Shown here piece after piece: positions 7,746 through 15,589 of a DNA stretch of 64,000 nucleotides. How positions within the stretch are numbered: position 1 is the first letter of the stretch; the number at the start of each line of letters is the position of its first letter. Below the pieces are notes generated by a model. That model ran no database searches. It saw only the letters and a program-made list of their open reading frames with translations, and had not been told where the DNA came from. Source of the DNA: Flavobacterium sufflavum (GTDB taxonomy: Bacteria; Bacteroidota; Bacteroidia; Flavobacteriales; Flavobacteriaceae); assembly GCF_004016525.1 (NCBI RefSeq), contig NZ_SACJ01000011.1, forward strand, positions 62,001 to 126,000, written 5' to 3'. Made by a program: the position numbers and the translations under genes.

Positions 7746-8918
7746 ATGGACGAACAAGAATTTGGTTTTGAAACTCAAGCCATACGTACACATATAGATA
7801 GAACACATTATCAAGAACATTCAACGCCTTTGTTTTTATCTTCAAGCTTTGTTTTTGAAGATGCCGAGGATATGAGAGCTTCTTTTACTGAGGAAAAAGA
7901 ACGCAATATTTACAGTCGTTTTTCTAATCCTAACACGACTGAATTTGTAGATAAGGTTTGTGCTATGGAAGGTGCTCAGGCAGGTTATGCTTTTGCTACA
8001 GGAATGGCGGCAATCTATTCTACTTTTGCGGCTTTGTTGAGCTCAGGTGATCATATTGTTTCAGCTGGAAGTGTTTTTGGTTCTACACATGCGTTGTTTA
8101 TGACTTATTTTCCAAAATGGAATATTACCACTTCTTATTTTGATATTAATCAGCCGGAAACGATTGAAAGTTTTATCAAACCAAATACTAAAATCTTGTA
8201 TGCTGAAACACCAACAAATCCTGGTGTTGATGTAGTAGATTTGGAATTGTTAGGCCAAATTGCTAAAAAACACAATCTGATTTTGATAATCGATAACTGT
8301 TTTGCAACGCCTTACATTCAACAGCCTATTAAGTATGGAGCGCATATCGTTATCCACTCGGCAACAAAATTAATGGATGGTCAAGGACGTGTTTTAGGTG
8401 GAGTTGCTGTAGGTCAGGCTGATTTAATTCGCCAAATCTACCTTTTCTCAAGAAATACAGGTCCGGCTTTGTCTCCATTTAATGCCTGGGTATTGTCTAA
8501 AAGTATCGAGACTTTAGCGATTCGCGTGGAAAGACATTGTGAAAATGCACTGAAAGTAGCTGAATTTTTAGAAAGTCACCCTAATGTAAACAGTGTGAAA
8601 TATCCTTTTCTGAAATCGCATCCTAAATATGAAGTAGCTAAAAAGCAAATGCTTTTAGGAGGTAATATTATTGCTTTTGAAATTAAAGGAGGTATTGATG
8701 CTGGTCGTGCTTTCTTGGATAAAATAAAATTATGTTCGCTTTCTGCTAATATTGGAGATGCCAAAACTATTGTGACGCATCCGGCTTCGACAACACACAG
8801 TAAATTGTCTGTTGAGGAGAAACTGGCAGTTGGTATTACTGAAGGTTTAGTACGTGTTTCTGTAGGTTTAGAAACTGTAAAAGATGTTATTGCCGATTTA
8901 GAGCAGGCGCTTTCTTAG
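7746..8918 (+). CDS. metZ: PLP-dependent O-acyl-homoserine sulfhydrylase / trans-sulfuration enzyme
   Basis: 390 residues of the Cys/Met metabolism PLP family. The Schiff-base lysine is Lys208 in HSATKLMDGQGRVLGG; other family motifs are IYSRFSNPNTTEF, ATGMAAIYSTFAALL, YAETPTNPG and the C-terminal VRVSVGLE. With MetX making O-acetylhomoserine and the sulfate operon making sulfide, direct sulfhydrylation to homocysteine is the likely job. Close relatives are often labelled O-succinylhomoserine sulfhydrylase; cystathionine gamma-synthase is possible. It is the last gene of the methionine unit, closed by the terminator at 8939-8969. Confidence 0.85.
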   Translation: MDEQEFGFETQAIRTHIDRTHYQEHSTPLFLSSSFVFEDAEDMRASFTEEKERNIYSRFSNPNTTEFVDKVCAMEGAQAGYAFATGMAAIYSTFAALLSSGDHIVSAGSVFGSTHALFMTYFPKWNITTSYFDINQPETIESFIKPNTKILYAETPTNPGVDVVDLELLGQIAKKHNLILIIDNCFATPYIQQPIKYGAHIVIHSATKLMDGQGRVLGGVAVGQADLIRQIYLFSRNTGPALSPFNAWVLSKSIETLAIRVERHCENALKVAEFLESHPNVNSVKYPFLKSHPKYEVAKKQMLLGGNIIAFEIKGGIDAGRAFLDKIKLCSLSANIGDAKTIVTHPASTTHSKLSVEEKLAVGITEGLVRVSVGLETVKDVIADLEQALS

Positions 8919-8938
8919 TAAGATTGCATTATAGATAT

Positions 8939-8969
8939 AAAGGGTTAGCAAAAAGGCTAGCCCTTTTTT
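8939..8969. terminator. Bidirectional terminator between convergent genes
   Basis: An 11-pair stem (AAAGGGTTAGC at 8939-8949 with GCTAGCCCTTT at 8956-8966, one G-T pair), with T-rich sequence after it. It serves the methionine operon and the reverse-strand gene at 8981. Confidence 0.8.
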
Positions 8970-8980
8970 GTTTGATTTTT

Positions 8981-9634
8981 TTAATTTAAAAATACACTTA
9001 TACCTGCATTTGCGCCAAAAGCACTGGAGTTTGTTTTTAAGCCATTATCTTTGAATGAGTAATTAGCATAACCCAGTCCTAAATCGATGCTTACAGCTGG
9101 TGTAATCAAGAAAAGTAAGCCGCCATTAGCTGTCCAAACAAGACCTGTGTTTTTGTTTTCAGAGTAAGAAAATTGATCTCCAGAAGATGAATCGCTTGTG
9201 TAATTGCTTTTGTATTTTGTATTTGCTAGTCCTAAACCAGCACCAAAATAAGGTCTTGTTTTTCCTTTGGAAAAGAAATAAGTTGCATTTGGTACTATAG
9301 AAAGTGTTGTTTGTGTCTCTTTTATGTTTCCCGTAGTATATCCTCCCGTATTATTAGGGTCAAATATTTCTATTTGTTGTTTGGTTATTGTTGATTTGTA
9401 ATCAAAGGCTAATCCAAGAGCTAGATTATTCACGATAAAATAGCCAACACTAGGTGAGATGCTGAATGTGTTTGTTTTTGGTCCGTCAGTAGTTTGTCTG
9501 TCGGATTTATATTTTGTCGTATTGGAAGTGAACCCTAAATTCGTTTGACCACTGATTATAAATGAGCCTTTTTCAGTTTGAGCTGAGATTATGCCAAAAA
9601 AGGCAAGAGATATTGTTAAAAATATTTTTTTCAT
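8981..9634 (-). CDS. Outer-membrane beta-barrel protein, porin-family-like
   Basis: 217 residues. Signal peptide MKKIFLTISLAFFGIISAQ with probable cleavage after SAQ, then alternating amphipathic strands rich in Gly, Ser, Thr and Tyr, ending in SAFGANAGISVFLN with a C-terminal aromatic/hydrophobic strand. It is like the 20-25 kDa eight-stranded OmpA/OmpW-type barrels common in flavobacteria (GAGLGLANTKYKS, LDLGLGYANYSF). It is a single gene, function unknown, probably structural. Confidence 0.75.
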   Translation of the reverse strand: MKKIFLTISLAFFGIISAQTEKGSFIISGQTNLGFTSNTTKYKSDRQTTDGPKTNTFSISPSVGYFIVNNLALGLAFDYKSTITKQQIEIFDPNNTGGYTTGNIKETQTTLSIVPNATYFFSKGKTRPYFGAGLGLANTKYKSNYTSDSSSGDQFSYSENKNTGLVWTANGGLLFLITPAVSIDLGLGYANYSFKDNGLKTNSSAFGANAGISVFLN

Positions 9635-9905
9635 TTTGGTATGGTTATAAGTTCAAGGTAAATATATGTAAGATTATTTTTAGCTTCAAAATAAAAGTAA
9701 GAAAATAGTATGATTTTTTTGATTTTTATCAGTTGTGACTAAATATTGAATTTATTCTGGTTATTTCGGCTTAAGGGATTGATATTGTAGAAGAATATTT
9801 TTGATTAACAATTTTTGATTGTAGATTTGTTTTTGTTAATCAAGTTGTCAAGTTGAGAATAATTAATTTAGTTATACTTAATTCAATAATTTAAAATCAT
9901 TAAAA

Positions 9906-10316
9906 GTGCTTTCAAAGAAAACAAAATACGGAATTAAAGCTTTGACTTTTTTGGCTCGCCAAGAAGATCAAACGCCAGTTGCTATTGCTGATATTGCTAA
10001 AAGCGAAAATATTTCGATTAAGTTTCTGGAAAGTATTTTGTTGTTGCTTCGCAATTCAGGGTTTTTAGGTGCCAAAAAAGGAAAAGGCGGCGGTTATTAT
10101 CTGATTAAAGATCCTAAAGAGATTAGTATGGCTAAAGTGTATCGTATTCTCGAAGGACCAATTGCTTTGCTGCCTTGTGCGAGTCATAATTTTTATGAAA
10201 AATGCGATGATTGCGAAGACGAAGCAACTTGTGCTGCACGCCGTTTGATGACTGAGATTAGGGATAATACCTTGATGGTTTTGGAAAATAACTCTTTAGC
10301 TGATATTGCTTTCTAG
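9906..10316 (+). CDS. Rrf2-family transcriptional regulator, probable sulfur/cysteine regulator
   Basis: 136 residues beginning at GTG (9906); no nearby ATG. The N-terminal winged helix MLSKKTKYGIKALTFLARQ and the wing GAKKGKGGGYYLIKDP are Rrf2 hallmarks. Four cysteines (91, 100, 103, 109) fall in the region where Rrf2 proteins bind an Fe-S cluster, so it may sense cluster status or cysteine. It sits beside the sulfate-assimilation genes, which makes CymR/CysR-like control plausible by context only. An inverted repeat overlapping the cys promoter (11459-11477) is a candidate site. Confidence 0.85.
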   Translation: MLSKKTKYGIKALTFLARQEDQTPVAIADIAKSENISIKFLESILLLLRNSGFLGAKKGKGGGYYLIKDPKEISMAKVYRILEGPIALLPCASHNFYEKCDDCEDEATCAARRLMTEIRDNTLMVLENNSLADIAF

Positions 10317-10340
10317 TGCTTTGAAGAATTATTGAAATTA

Positions 10341-10380
10341 AAAAGCCCCTTTCGTTGTTAATCCAACGAAAGGGGCTTTT
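10341..10380. terminator. Strong bidirectional terminator
   Basis: A 17-bp perfect stem (10341-10357 with 10364-10380), six-base loop TTAATC and flanking A/T runs, between convergent Rrf2 and TauE-family genes. Confidence 0.92.
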
Positions 10381-10408
10381 TAATATGTGAAATGTCTATT
10401 ATGAAAAT

Positions 10409-11191
10409 TTAGAAGACTAGTTTGTATCCAACAAAAAACAACATTACTGCAATGGCATTTCTAAGGAATAAATCAGGTACTTTTCCGCTCAACATACTTC
10501 CGATATAAATTCCAGGAAGAGATCCCATTAATAACTGGCCTAGTAAAACTAAATCTAGATTACCCATTGAAGCATGTCCTAATCCTGCTACAAGTGTCAA
10601 TGGAACTGCATGAGCAATTTCGGTTCCTACCAGTCTTGGAGTTGGTAAAAGTGGATAAAGAAAGAATAATGTTACTGTTCCTAAGGCTCCGGCACCTATC
10701 GAAGTAAGTGTTACAGTAGCTCCCAGTAAAACTCCAATGGCTATGGTTAGCATATTTTGAGTTTTACTTTGGCTATGGAATTTATCTCCAGCATGTTTTT
10801 GAGAAAAGTCAAGTAATTTCTTTTTGAACAAAATGGCTACCGAAGTAAATAATAATGCCCAGCCTAAACTGTATTTGATTACGGCATTGATAGCTGTAAC
10901 ATCAGCTTTTAAGTTGTGTAATATCCATAAAGTTATCAAAGCTGCAGGAACGCTTCCCAGAGAAAGCCAGCCTGTTATAGTCCAATTGATGTTGCTTTTT
11001 TTATGATGTACAAGGATACCACCTGTTTTTGTGAAAGCAGCGTATAATAAATCGGTACCAACAGCTTTTGTTGGGGGGATACCAAAATATAATAAAATAG
11101 GTGTCATCAGCGAACCTCCACCTACACCAGTCATACCAACTATGAAACCTACAAATAAACCTGCGACTATAAGTCCAATTTCGAAATCCAT
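10409..11191 (-). CDS. Sulfite exporter TauE/SafE family membrane protein
   Basis: 260 residues, about eight hydrophobic segments arranged as two repeats. Each repeat begins with the family motif: GLIVAGLFVGFIVGMTGVGGGSLMTP at the start is the clearest, and GVLLGATVTLTSIGAGALG opens the second. The family moves sulfite, sulfoacetate, sulfate or other organic anions across the inner membrane. It is divergent from a second TauE-family gene at 11572 that heads the sulfate operon, so a sulfur anion is the likely substrate; direction is unknown. Confidence 0.88.
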   Translation of the reverse strand: MDFEIGLIVAGLFVGFIVGMTGVGGGSLMTPILLYFGIPPTKAVGTDLLYAAFTKTGGILVHHKKSNINWTITGWLSLGSVPAALITLWILHNLKADVTAINAVIKYSLGWALLFTSVAILFKKKLLDFSQKHAGDKFHSQSKTQNMLTIAIGVLLGATVTLTSIGAGALGTVTLFFLYPLLPTPRLVGTEIAHAVPLTLVAGLGHASMGNLDLVLLGQLLMGSLPGIYIGSMLSGKVPDLFLRNAIAVMLFFVGYKLVF

Positions 11192-11439
11192 AAAATATTT
11201 TTTTTGCGCAAAGGTATAATTATTTTATAATAATCCTATGGATGTAGTAGAATTTATTTTTGAATTCATTTTTTCTTTCTAATAAGGATTGATTTAGGGG
11301 GCTTTACAAAAAGGTAAAATGTTGGGTAAAATAACCCTTGGAGTTTTCGAAATCTGATTTTAAGTAGTTTTTTACTGATTTTTAGATGTTTAGTAGTTTG
11401 GTTTTCCTTTTTTTAGATATAAAAACAATGAAATAAGTT
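11192..11439. other. Intergenic stretch upstream of the sulfate operon
   Basis: A 380-bp gap separates two divergent TauE-family genes. Only the promoter and inverted repeat at 11440-11477 were recognised; the rest is A+T-rich without a visible ORF or RNA fold. Confidence 0.5.
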
Positions 11440-11468
11440 TTGAAATTTAGAAATAAGTATTACTTTTG
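11440..11468 (+). promoter_or_regulatory. Promoter of the sulfate-assimilation operon
   Basis: TTG at 11440-11442, an 18-nt spacer and TACTTTTG at 11461-11468 match the Bacteroidota consensus. The start site would fall near 11474, about 100 nt before the first gene. Confidence 0.75.
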
Positions 11469-11477
11469 CATAGTAAT
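11459..11477. promoter_or_regulatory. Inverted repeat overlapping the -7 box, candidate operator
   Basis: ATTACT (11459-11464), seven bases, AGTAAT (11472-11477): perfect 6-bp arms that cover the -7 box and the start site, the position expected of a repressor site. The Rrf2 regulator at 9906 is the nearest candidate ligand; this link is inference. Confidence 0.4.
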
Positions 11478-11571
11478 CTACTAAACCGATAGGGTAATGG
11501 ATTTTGTTTTTTAAAAGGATGGTTCTTTTGTGAGATAGAGGGATTAATTTAAAAGCTAAAAAGAATAAAAT

Positions 11572-12474
11572 ATGAGTACAGTTTTAAAAGAAAATGGTGT
11601 GGCTGTAAAGTCGGAGTTTAGTTTTAAAGAGCGATTATGGGTTGTTATTCCGGTCGCTTTGCTGTTTATGCTTGTTTGTGTTTTGGTTTACAGACATCAC
11701 GATGAGTTTTCTTGGGATGGATTTATTGGAGGTTTTGACCGGGAGTTTTTAGTCTTTTTTGCAATTGGTATCTTTGCACAATTAGTGGATGGAACTTTAG
11801 GAATGGGATATGGGGCAACATCCAGTTCTTTTCTATTAGCCTACGGAATTCCACCGGCAATAAGTAGTGCCGGAGTACACGTAGCTGAAATGTTTACAAC
11901 AGGTGCATCGGCTATTTCGCATCATAGATTTGGAAATATTAATAAAAAATTATTGAAAAATCTTTTAATACCGGGAGTTATAGGTTCTGTTACTGGAGCT
12001 TATTTGTTGTCGGATGTGATTGATGGTGATGTGATTAAGCCTTTTATTTCGGTCTATATGATGGTTTTGGCATTTGTTATTATCGCAAAAGCATTAAGGA
12101 AGAATATAACAAAAAAGAAGACAAAAAAGTTGGGATTTTTAGCTACCTTTGGCGGCTTTATGGATTCTGTTGGCGGTGGCGGTTGGGGACCAATTGTAAC
12201 GTCAACATTATTAGGCCGAGGAAGGAATCCCCGTTACACTATTGGGTCGGTAAATGCAGCTGAATTTGCAGTTTCGTTTGCCAGTGGAATCACCTTTATG
12301 ATTTTTGGCGGAGTACAAGGCTGGCAGGTTATAATCGGGTTGATTTTAGGAGGTGTAATTGCTGCGCCAATTGCCGCTTATTTGGTTAATAAAATTAGAA
12401 GAAAACCAATGATGATTTTTGTTGGAATTCTAATCATAATATTGAGTTTGAAAACTTTGTGGAAGTTTTTGTAA
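11572..12474 (+). CDS. TauE/SafE family transporter, first gene of the sulfate operon
   Basis: 300 residues with an N-terminal membrane segment (about 23-42) and two family repeats: FAQLVDGTLGMGYGATSSSF and FGGFMDSVGGGGWGPIVTST. The large distance from the 10409 gene product (260 residues, lower similarity by eye) shows they are not recent duplicates. It is the first gene after the promoter at 11440 and is followed by APS reductase after 54 bases. No SulP or CysPTWA genes are visible, so it could be the sulfate importer; an exporter of excess sulfite is the alternative. Confidence 0.88.
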   Translation: MSTVLKENGVAVKSEFSFKERLWVVIPVALLFMLVCVLVYRHHDEFSWDGFIGGFDREFLVFFAIGIFAQLVDGTLGMGYGATSSSFLLAYGIPPAISSAGVHVAEMFTTGASAISHHRFGNINKKLLKNLLIPGVIGSVTGAYLLSDVIDGDVIKPFISVYMMVLAFVIIAKALRKNITKKKTKKLGFLATFGGFMDSVGGGGWGPIVTSTLLGRGRNPRYTIGSVNAAEFAVSFASGITFMIFGGVQGWQVIIGLILGGVIAAPIAAYLVNKIRRKPMMIFVGILIIILSLKTLWKFL

Positions 12475-12528
12475 AATGATAAAAGAAATACTTTCCTTTT
12501 TTGGGAAAGTTTAGTTAAAAATAGAATA

Positions 12529-13230
12529 ATGAGTGAAGCAATAGTAAAAACTTTATTAGACAAAACAGCCGGGTTCTCGATTGAGGAAACTTTGTTTTTT
12601 TTGGCTGATGAATACAAAGATAAAGTAGTTTTTTCTACGTCATTTGGTCAGGAAGATCAGGTGATTACTGATTTAATTAATAAGAGCAATGCGGCTGTAA
12701 CCATATTTACATTGGATACAGGGCGTTTGTTTCAGGAAACCTATGATGTTTTTCATAGAACACAAAAGAAATATAAAACAGCTATAAAAGTATATTTCCC
12801 TGAAGCAAAAGCTGTGGAGGAATTATTGGAGAAAAAAGGACCTAATAGTTTCTTTGAGTCGGTTGAAAACAGAAAAGAATGTTGTTTTATTCGTAAGGTA
12901 GTGCCTCTTAAAAAAGCATTGGCCGGGAATAAAATTTGGATAACAGGTTTGAGAGCTGAGCAATCAGAAAACAGAAGCGATTTGCATTTGTTTGAATATG
13001 ATGCTAATTTTGACATCGTAAAATTCAATCCGTTGTTGAGATGGACATTGGAAGAAGTACAAAAATATATTGACGATCATAATGTGCCACAAAACAGTTT
13101 GCACAAAAAAGGATTCGTAAGTATTGGTTGTGCCCCTTGTACCAGAGCCATTGTAGAAGGAGAAGATATTAGAGCAGGAAGATGGTATTGGGAACAAAGC
13201 CATAAAGAATGTGGTTTACACGGGAAATAA
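12529..13230 (+). CDS. cysH: Assimilatory adenylyl-sulfate (APS) reductase
   Basis: 233 residues of the CysH family, reducing activated sulfate to sulfite with thioredoxin. FSTSFGQEDQVITDLI is the nucleotide-binding start and the catalytic cysteine is Cys228 in KECGLHGK. Cys118-Cys119 (RKECCFIRKV) and Cys201/Cys204 (GCAPCTR) form the CC...CxxC set that holds a [4Fe-4S] cluster in APS-type reductases and is absent from PAPS-type enzymes. No APS kinase is visible in the operon and CysN lacks a kinase tail, which fits direct use of APS. Confidence 0.92.
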   Translation: MSEAIVKTLLDKTAGFSIEETLFFLADEYKDKVVFSTSFGQEDQVITDLINKSNAAVTIFTLDTGRLFQETYDVFHRTQKKYKTAIKVYFPEAKAVEELLEKKGPNSFFESVENRKECCFIRKVVPLKKALAGNKIWITGLRAEQSENRSDLHLFEYDANFDIVKFNPLLRWTLEEVQKYIDDHNVPQNSLHKKGFVSIGCAPCTRAIVEGEDIRAGRWYWEQSHKECGLHGK

Positions 13231-13270
13231 TTAAGAAAAAAAGTTAATTCAATAGATTTAAATAAAAAAA

Positions 13271-14170
13271 ATGAGTTCAGTTTTAAAAACAAATGCTTTA
13301 GAGAGCGAAGCGATTTACATATTCAGAGAAGTTATTTCTCAATTTGATAAGCCTGTGTTGCTTTTTTCAGGTGGTAAAGATTCGATTACTTTGGTGAGAT
13401 TAGCGCAGAAAGCGTTTTTCCCTGCTAAGATTCCTTTTCCATTGTTGCACGTAGATACAGGACATAACTTTCCTGAGACTATCGAATTTAGAGATAAATT
13501 AGTTGCTGAATTAGGTTTAGAGTTAATCGTTCGTAATGTACAGGATGCTATTGATGAAGGAAAAGTAGTTGAAGAAACAGGTAAGTATTCTAGTAGAAAT
13601 AGTTTGCAAACTACTACGCTTTTAGATGCTATTGACGAATTCAAATTTGATGCTTGTATTGGTGGAGCGCGTAGAGATGAGGAAAAAGCAAGAGCTAAGG
13701 AACGTATTTTTTCAGTTCGTGATGATTTTGGTCAATGGGATGAGAAAAACCAACGTCCTGAGTTATTTGATTTATTGAATGGAAAAATTGAAAATGGGCA
13801 AAACGTACGTGTGTTCCCAATTTCAAACTGGACAGAATTAGATGTTTGGAGTTATATCGAACAAGAACAAATTGAAATTCCATCTATTTATTTCTCTCAC
13901 AAACGTAAAGTTTTTGTTAGAGATGGTATGATTTGGTCACATTCTCCTTTTGTTTACCAAGATGAAGATGAAGAGGTTGAAGAAAGAATTGTTCGTTTTA
14001 GAACTGTTGGAGATATGAGTTGTACTGCAGCGGTAGAATCTTATGCAGGAACAATTGCTGAGGTAGTAGGCGAAATCAGAGCTTCTACTATTTCTGAGCG
14101 TGGTGCACGTATTGACGACAAACGTTCGGAAGCAGCAATGGAGAAAAGAAAACAACAAGGATACTTTTAA
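13271..14170 (+). CDS. cysD: Sulfate adenylyltransferase subunit 2
   Basis: 299 residues. The PP-loop LLFSGGKDSITLVRLAQKAF (about 31-50) binds ATP; HVDTGHNFPETIEFRD, GGARRDEEKARAKERIFS and the C-terminal GARIDDKRSEAAMEKRKQQG are typical of CysD. Together with the CysN GTPase encoded next it makes APS from sulfate and ATP. Start ATG at 13271, 40 bases after cysH. A 93-base spacer with an imperfect inverted repeat separates it from cysN. Confidence 0.96.
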   Translation: MSSVLKTNALESEAIYIFREVISQFDKPVLLFSGGKDSITLVRLAQKAFFPAKIPFPLLHVDTGHNFPETIEFRDKLVAELGLELIVRNVQDAIDEGKVVEETGKYSSRNSLQTTTLLDAIDEFKFDACIGGARRDEEKARAKERIFSVRDDFGQWDEKNQRPELFDLLNGKIENGQNVRVFPISNWTELDVWSYIEQEQIEIPSIYFSHKRKVFVRDGMIWSHSPFVYQDEDEEVEERIVRFRTVGDMSCTAAVESYAGTIAEVVGEIRASTISERGARIDDKRSEAAMEKRKQQGYF

Positions 14171-14263
14171 TAGTTTATGGTTTTTCGTTTATAGTTTATG
14201 GAAGAGTTTCATTTGCTATAAACTACAAACAACAAACTACAAACAATAAACAGGAAATATAGA
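14171..14263. repeat. Imperfect inverted-repeat spacer in the cys operon
   Basis: The gap between cysD and cysN starts with TAGTTTATGGTTTTTCGTTT and ends with ACAAACAACAAACTACAAAC; GTTTATAG pairs with CTATAAAC. The same G/T-then-A/C layout recurs at 15509-15589 and 25356-25442. Confidence 0.5.
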
Positions 14264-15508
14264 ATGGAAGTTTTAAAAATAGCAACAGCAGGAAGTGTAG
14301 ATGACGGAAAGAGTACATTAATTGGAAGATTATTGTATGATACACAATCATTGACTACAGATAAATTAGAAGCAATTGAAAAAAGTAGTAAACAAAAAGG
14401 ATATGATTATTTAGATTTCTCTTTGGCTACTGACGGATTAGTTGCAGAGCGTGAGCAGGGAATCACCATTGATGTGGCTCATATTTATTTTTCTACTGCT
14501 AAGAAAAGTTATATTATTGCCGATACTCCGGGACACGTAGAGTATACTCGTAACATGGTTACAGGAGCATCCACTTCTCAGGTGTCTATCATCTTGATTG
14601 ACGCTCGTAAAGGAGTAATTGAGCAAACATACCGTCACTTTTTTATCAATAATTTATTGAGAGTAAAAGATGTGATTGTAGCAATTAACAAAATGGACTT
14701 AGTTGATTATTCAGAAGAAGTTTTCAATAAAATCAAAGCTGATTTCCAGGCATTGAATGCTAAGAGTTCATATAAAGAACAAAACGTAAGTTATATTCCA
14801 TTGAGTGCCTTAACAGGAGATAATGTTGTGGAATCATTAGGGAAAATGCCTTGGTATAGCGGGCAAACTATCTTACAGCATTTAGAAGCTTTAGAGTCAA
14901 AAGATATTTATGACACTGGAAAAGCGCGTTTCCCGGTTCAAACTGTAATTCGTCCAAAAACCGAAGAATACCATGACTTCAGAGGTTATGCAGGGAAATT
15001 ATACGGGAACAATATTAAAGTAGGAGATGCTGTAACAGTTCTTCCTTCTTTGACTGAATCTGTAGTGACTAAGATTCACTTTTTTGATGAACAATTTGAT
15101 GAAGCAGCAGCAGGTTCTTCAATTACAATTGAGTTAGAAAATGACATCAATGTAACCAGAGGAGATATGATTGTAAAATCGAATGAATTGCCTAAAGTTG
15201 AGAAAGATATCACTACTACAGTTTGTTGGATGGATAGTAAAAAATTAGTTGCCGGAACTAAATATTTAATCCAACACAATACTAACAGAGTGTTGGCAAA
15301 AGTGGATAGTGTTAAAAATGTTATTGCAACTGATTATTCAGGAACAACTCCGGCATCTCAATTAGCAATTAATGAAATAGGAGAAGTAACTATCAAATTG
15401 AGTAAGCCATTGTATTTTGATGCTTACAATGATAACAAATCAAACGGAGCGTTTATTTTAATTGATGCTTCAACAAATACAACGGCAGGAGTAGGGTTTA
15501 TTAGATAG
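14264..15508 (+). CDS. cysN: Sulfate adenylyltransferase subunit 1, GTPase
   Basis: 414 residues, the length of CysN without a fused CysC kinase domain. EF-Tu-like GTPase motifs are G1 GSVDDGKSTLIGRL (about 10-23), G3 DTPGHVEYTRNM and G4 NKMD; beta-barrel domains follow. GTP hydrolysis drives APS formation by the CysDN complex. It is in the operon between cysD and the sulfite reductase gene. Confidence 0.96.
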   Translation: MEVLKIATAGSVDDGKSTLIGRLLYDTQSLTTDKLEAIEKSSKQKGYDYLDFSLATDGLVAEREQGITIDVAHIYFSTAKKSYIIADTPGHVEYTRNMVTGASTSQVSIILIDARKGVIEQTYRHFFINNLLRVKDVIVAINKMDLVDYSEEVFNKIKADFQALNAKSSYKEQNVSYIPLSALTGDNVVESLGKMPWYSGQTILQHLEALESKDIYDTGKARFPVQTVIRPKTEEYHDFRGYAGKLYGNNIKVGDAVTVLPSLTESVVTKIHFFDEQFDEAAAGSSITIELENDINVTRGDMIVKSNELPKVEKDITTTVCWMDSKKLVAGTKYLIQHNTNRVLAKVDSVKNVIATDYSGTTPASQLAINEIGEVTIKLSKPLYFDAYNDNKSNGAFILIDASTNTTAGVGFIR

Positions 15509-15589
15509 TTAAAAGTTAATAGTTTGTGGTTAATGGTTTGTAGTTAGAGCTAACAACAAACGATAAACAATAAACACAAAACAGAAGAT
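15509..15589. repeat. Imperfect inverted-repeat spacer, second copy
   Basis: Between cysN and the sulfite reductase gene: ATAGTTTGTGGTTAATGGTT followed by AACAACAAACGATAAACAAT. Same design as 14171-14263. Confidence 0.45.
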
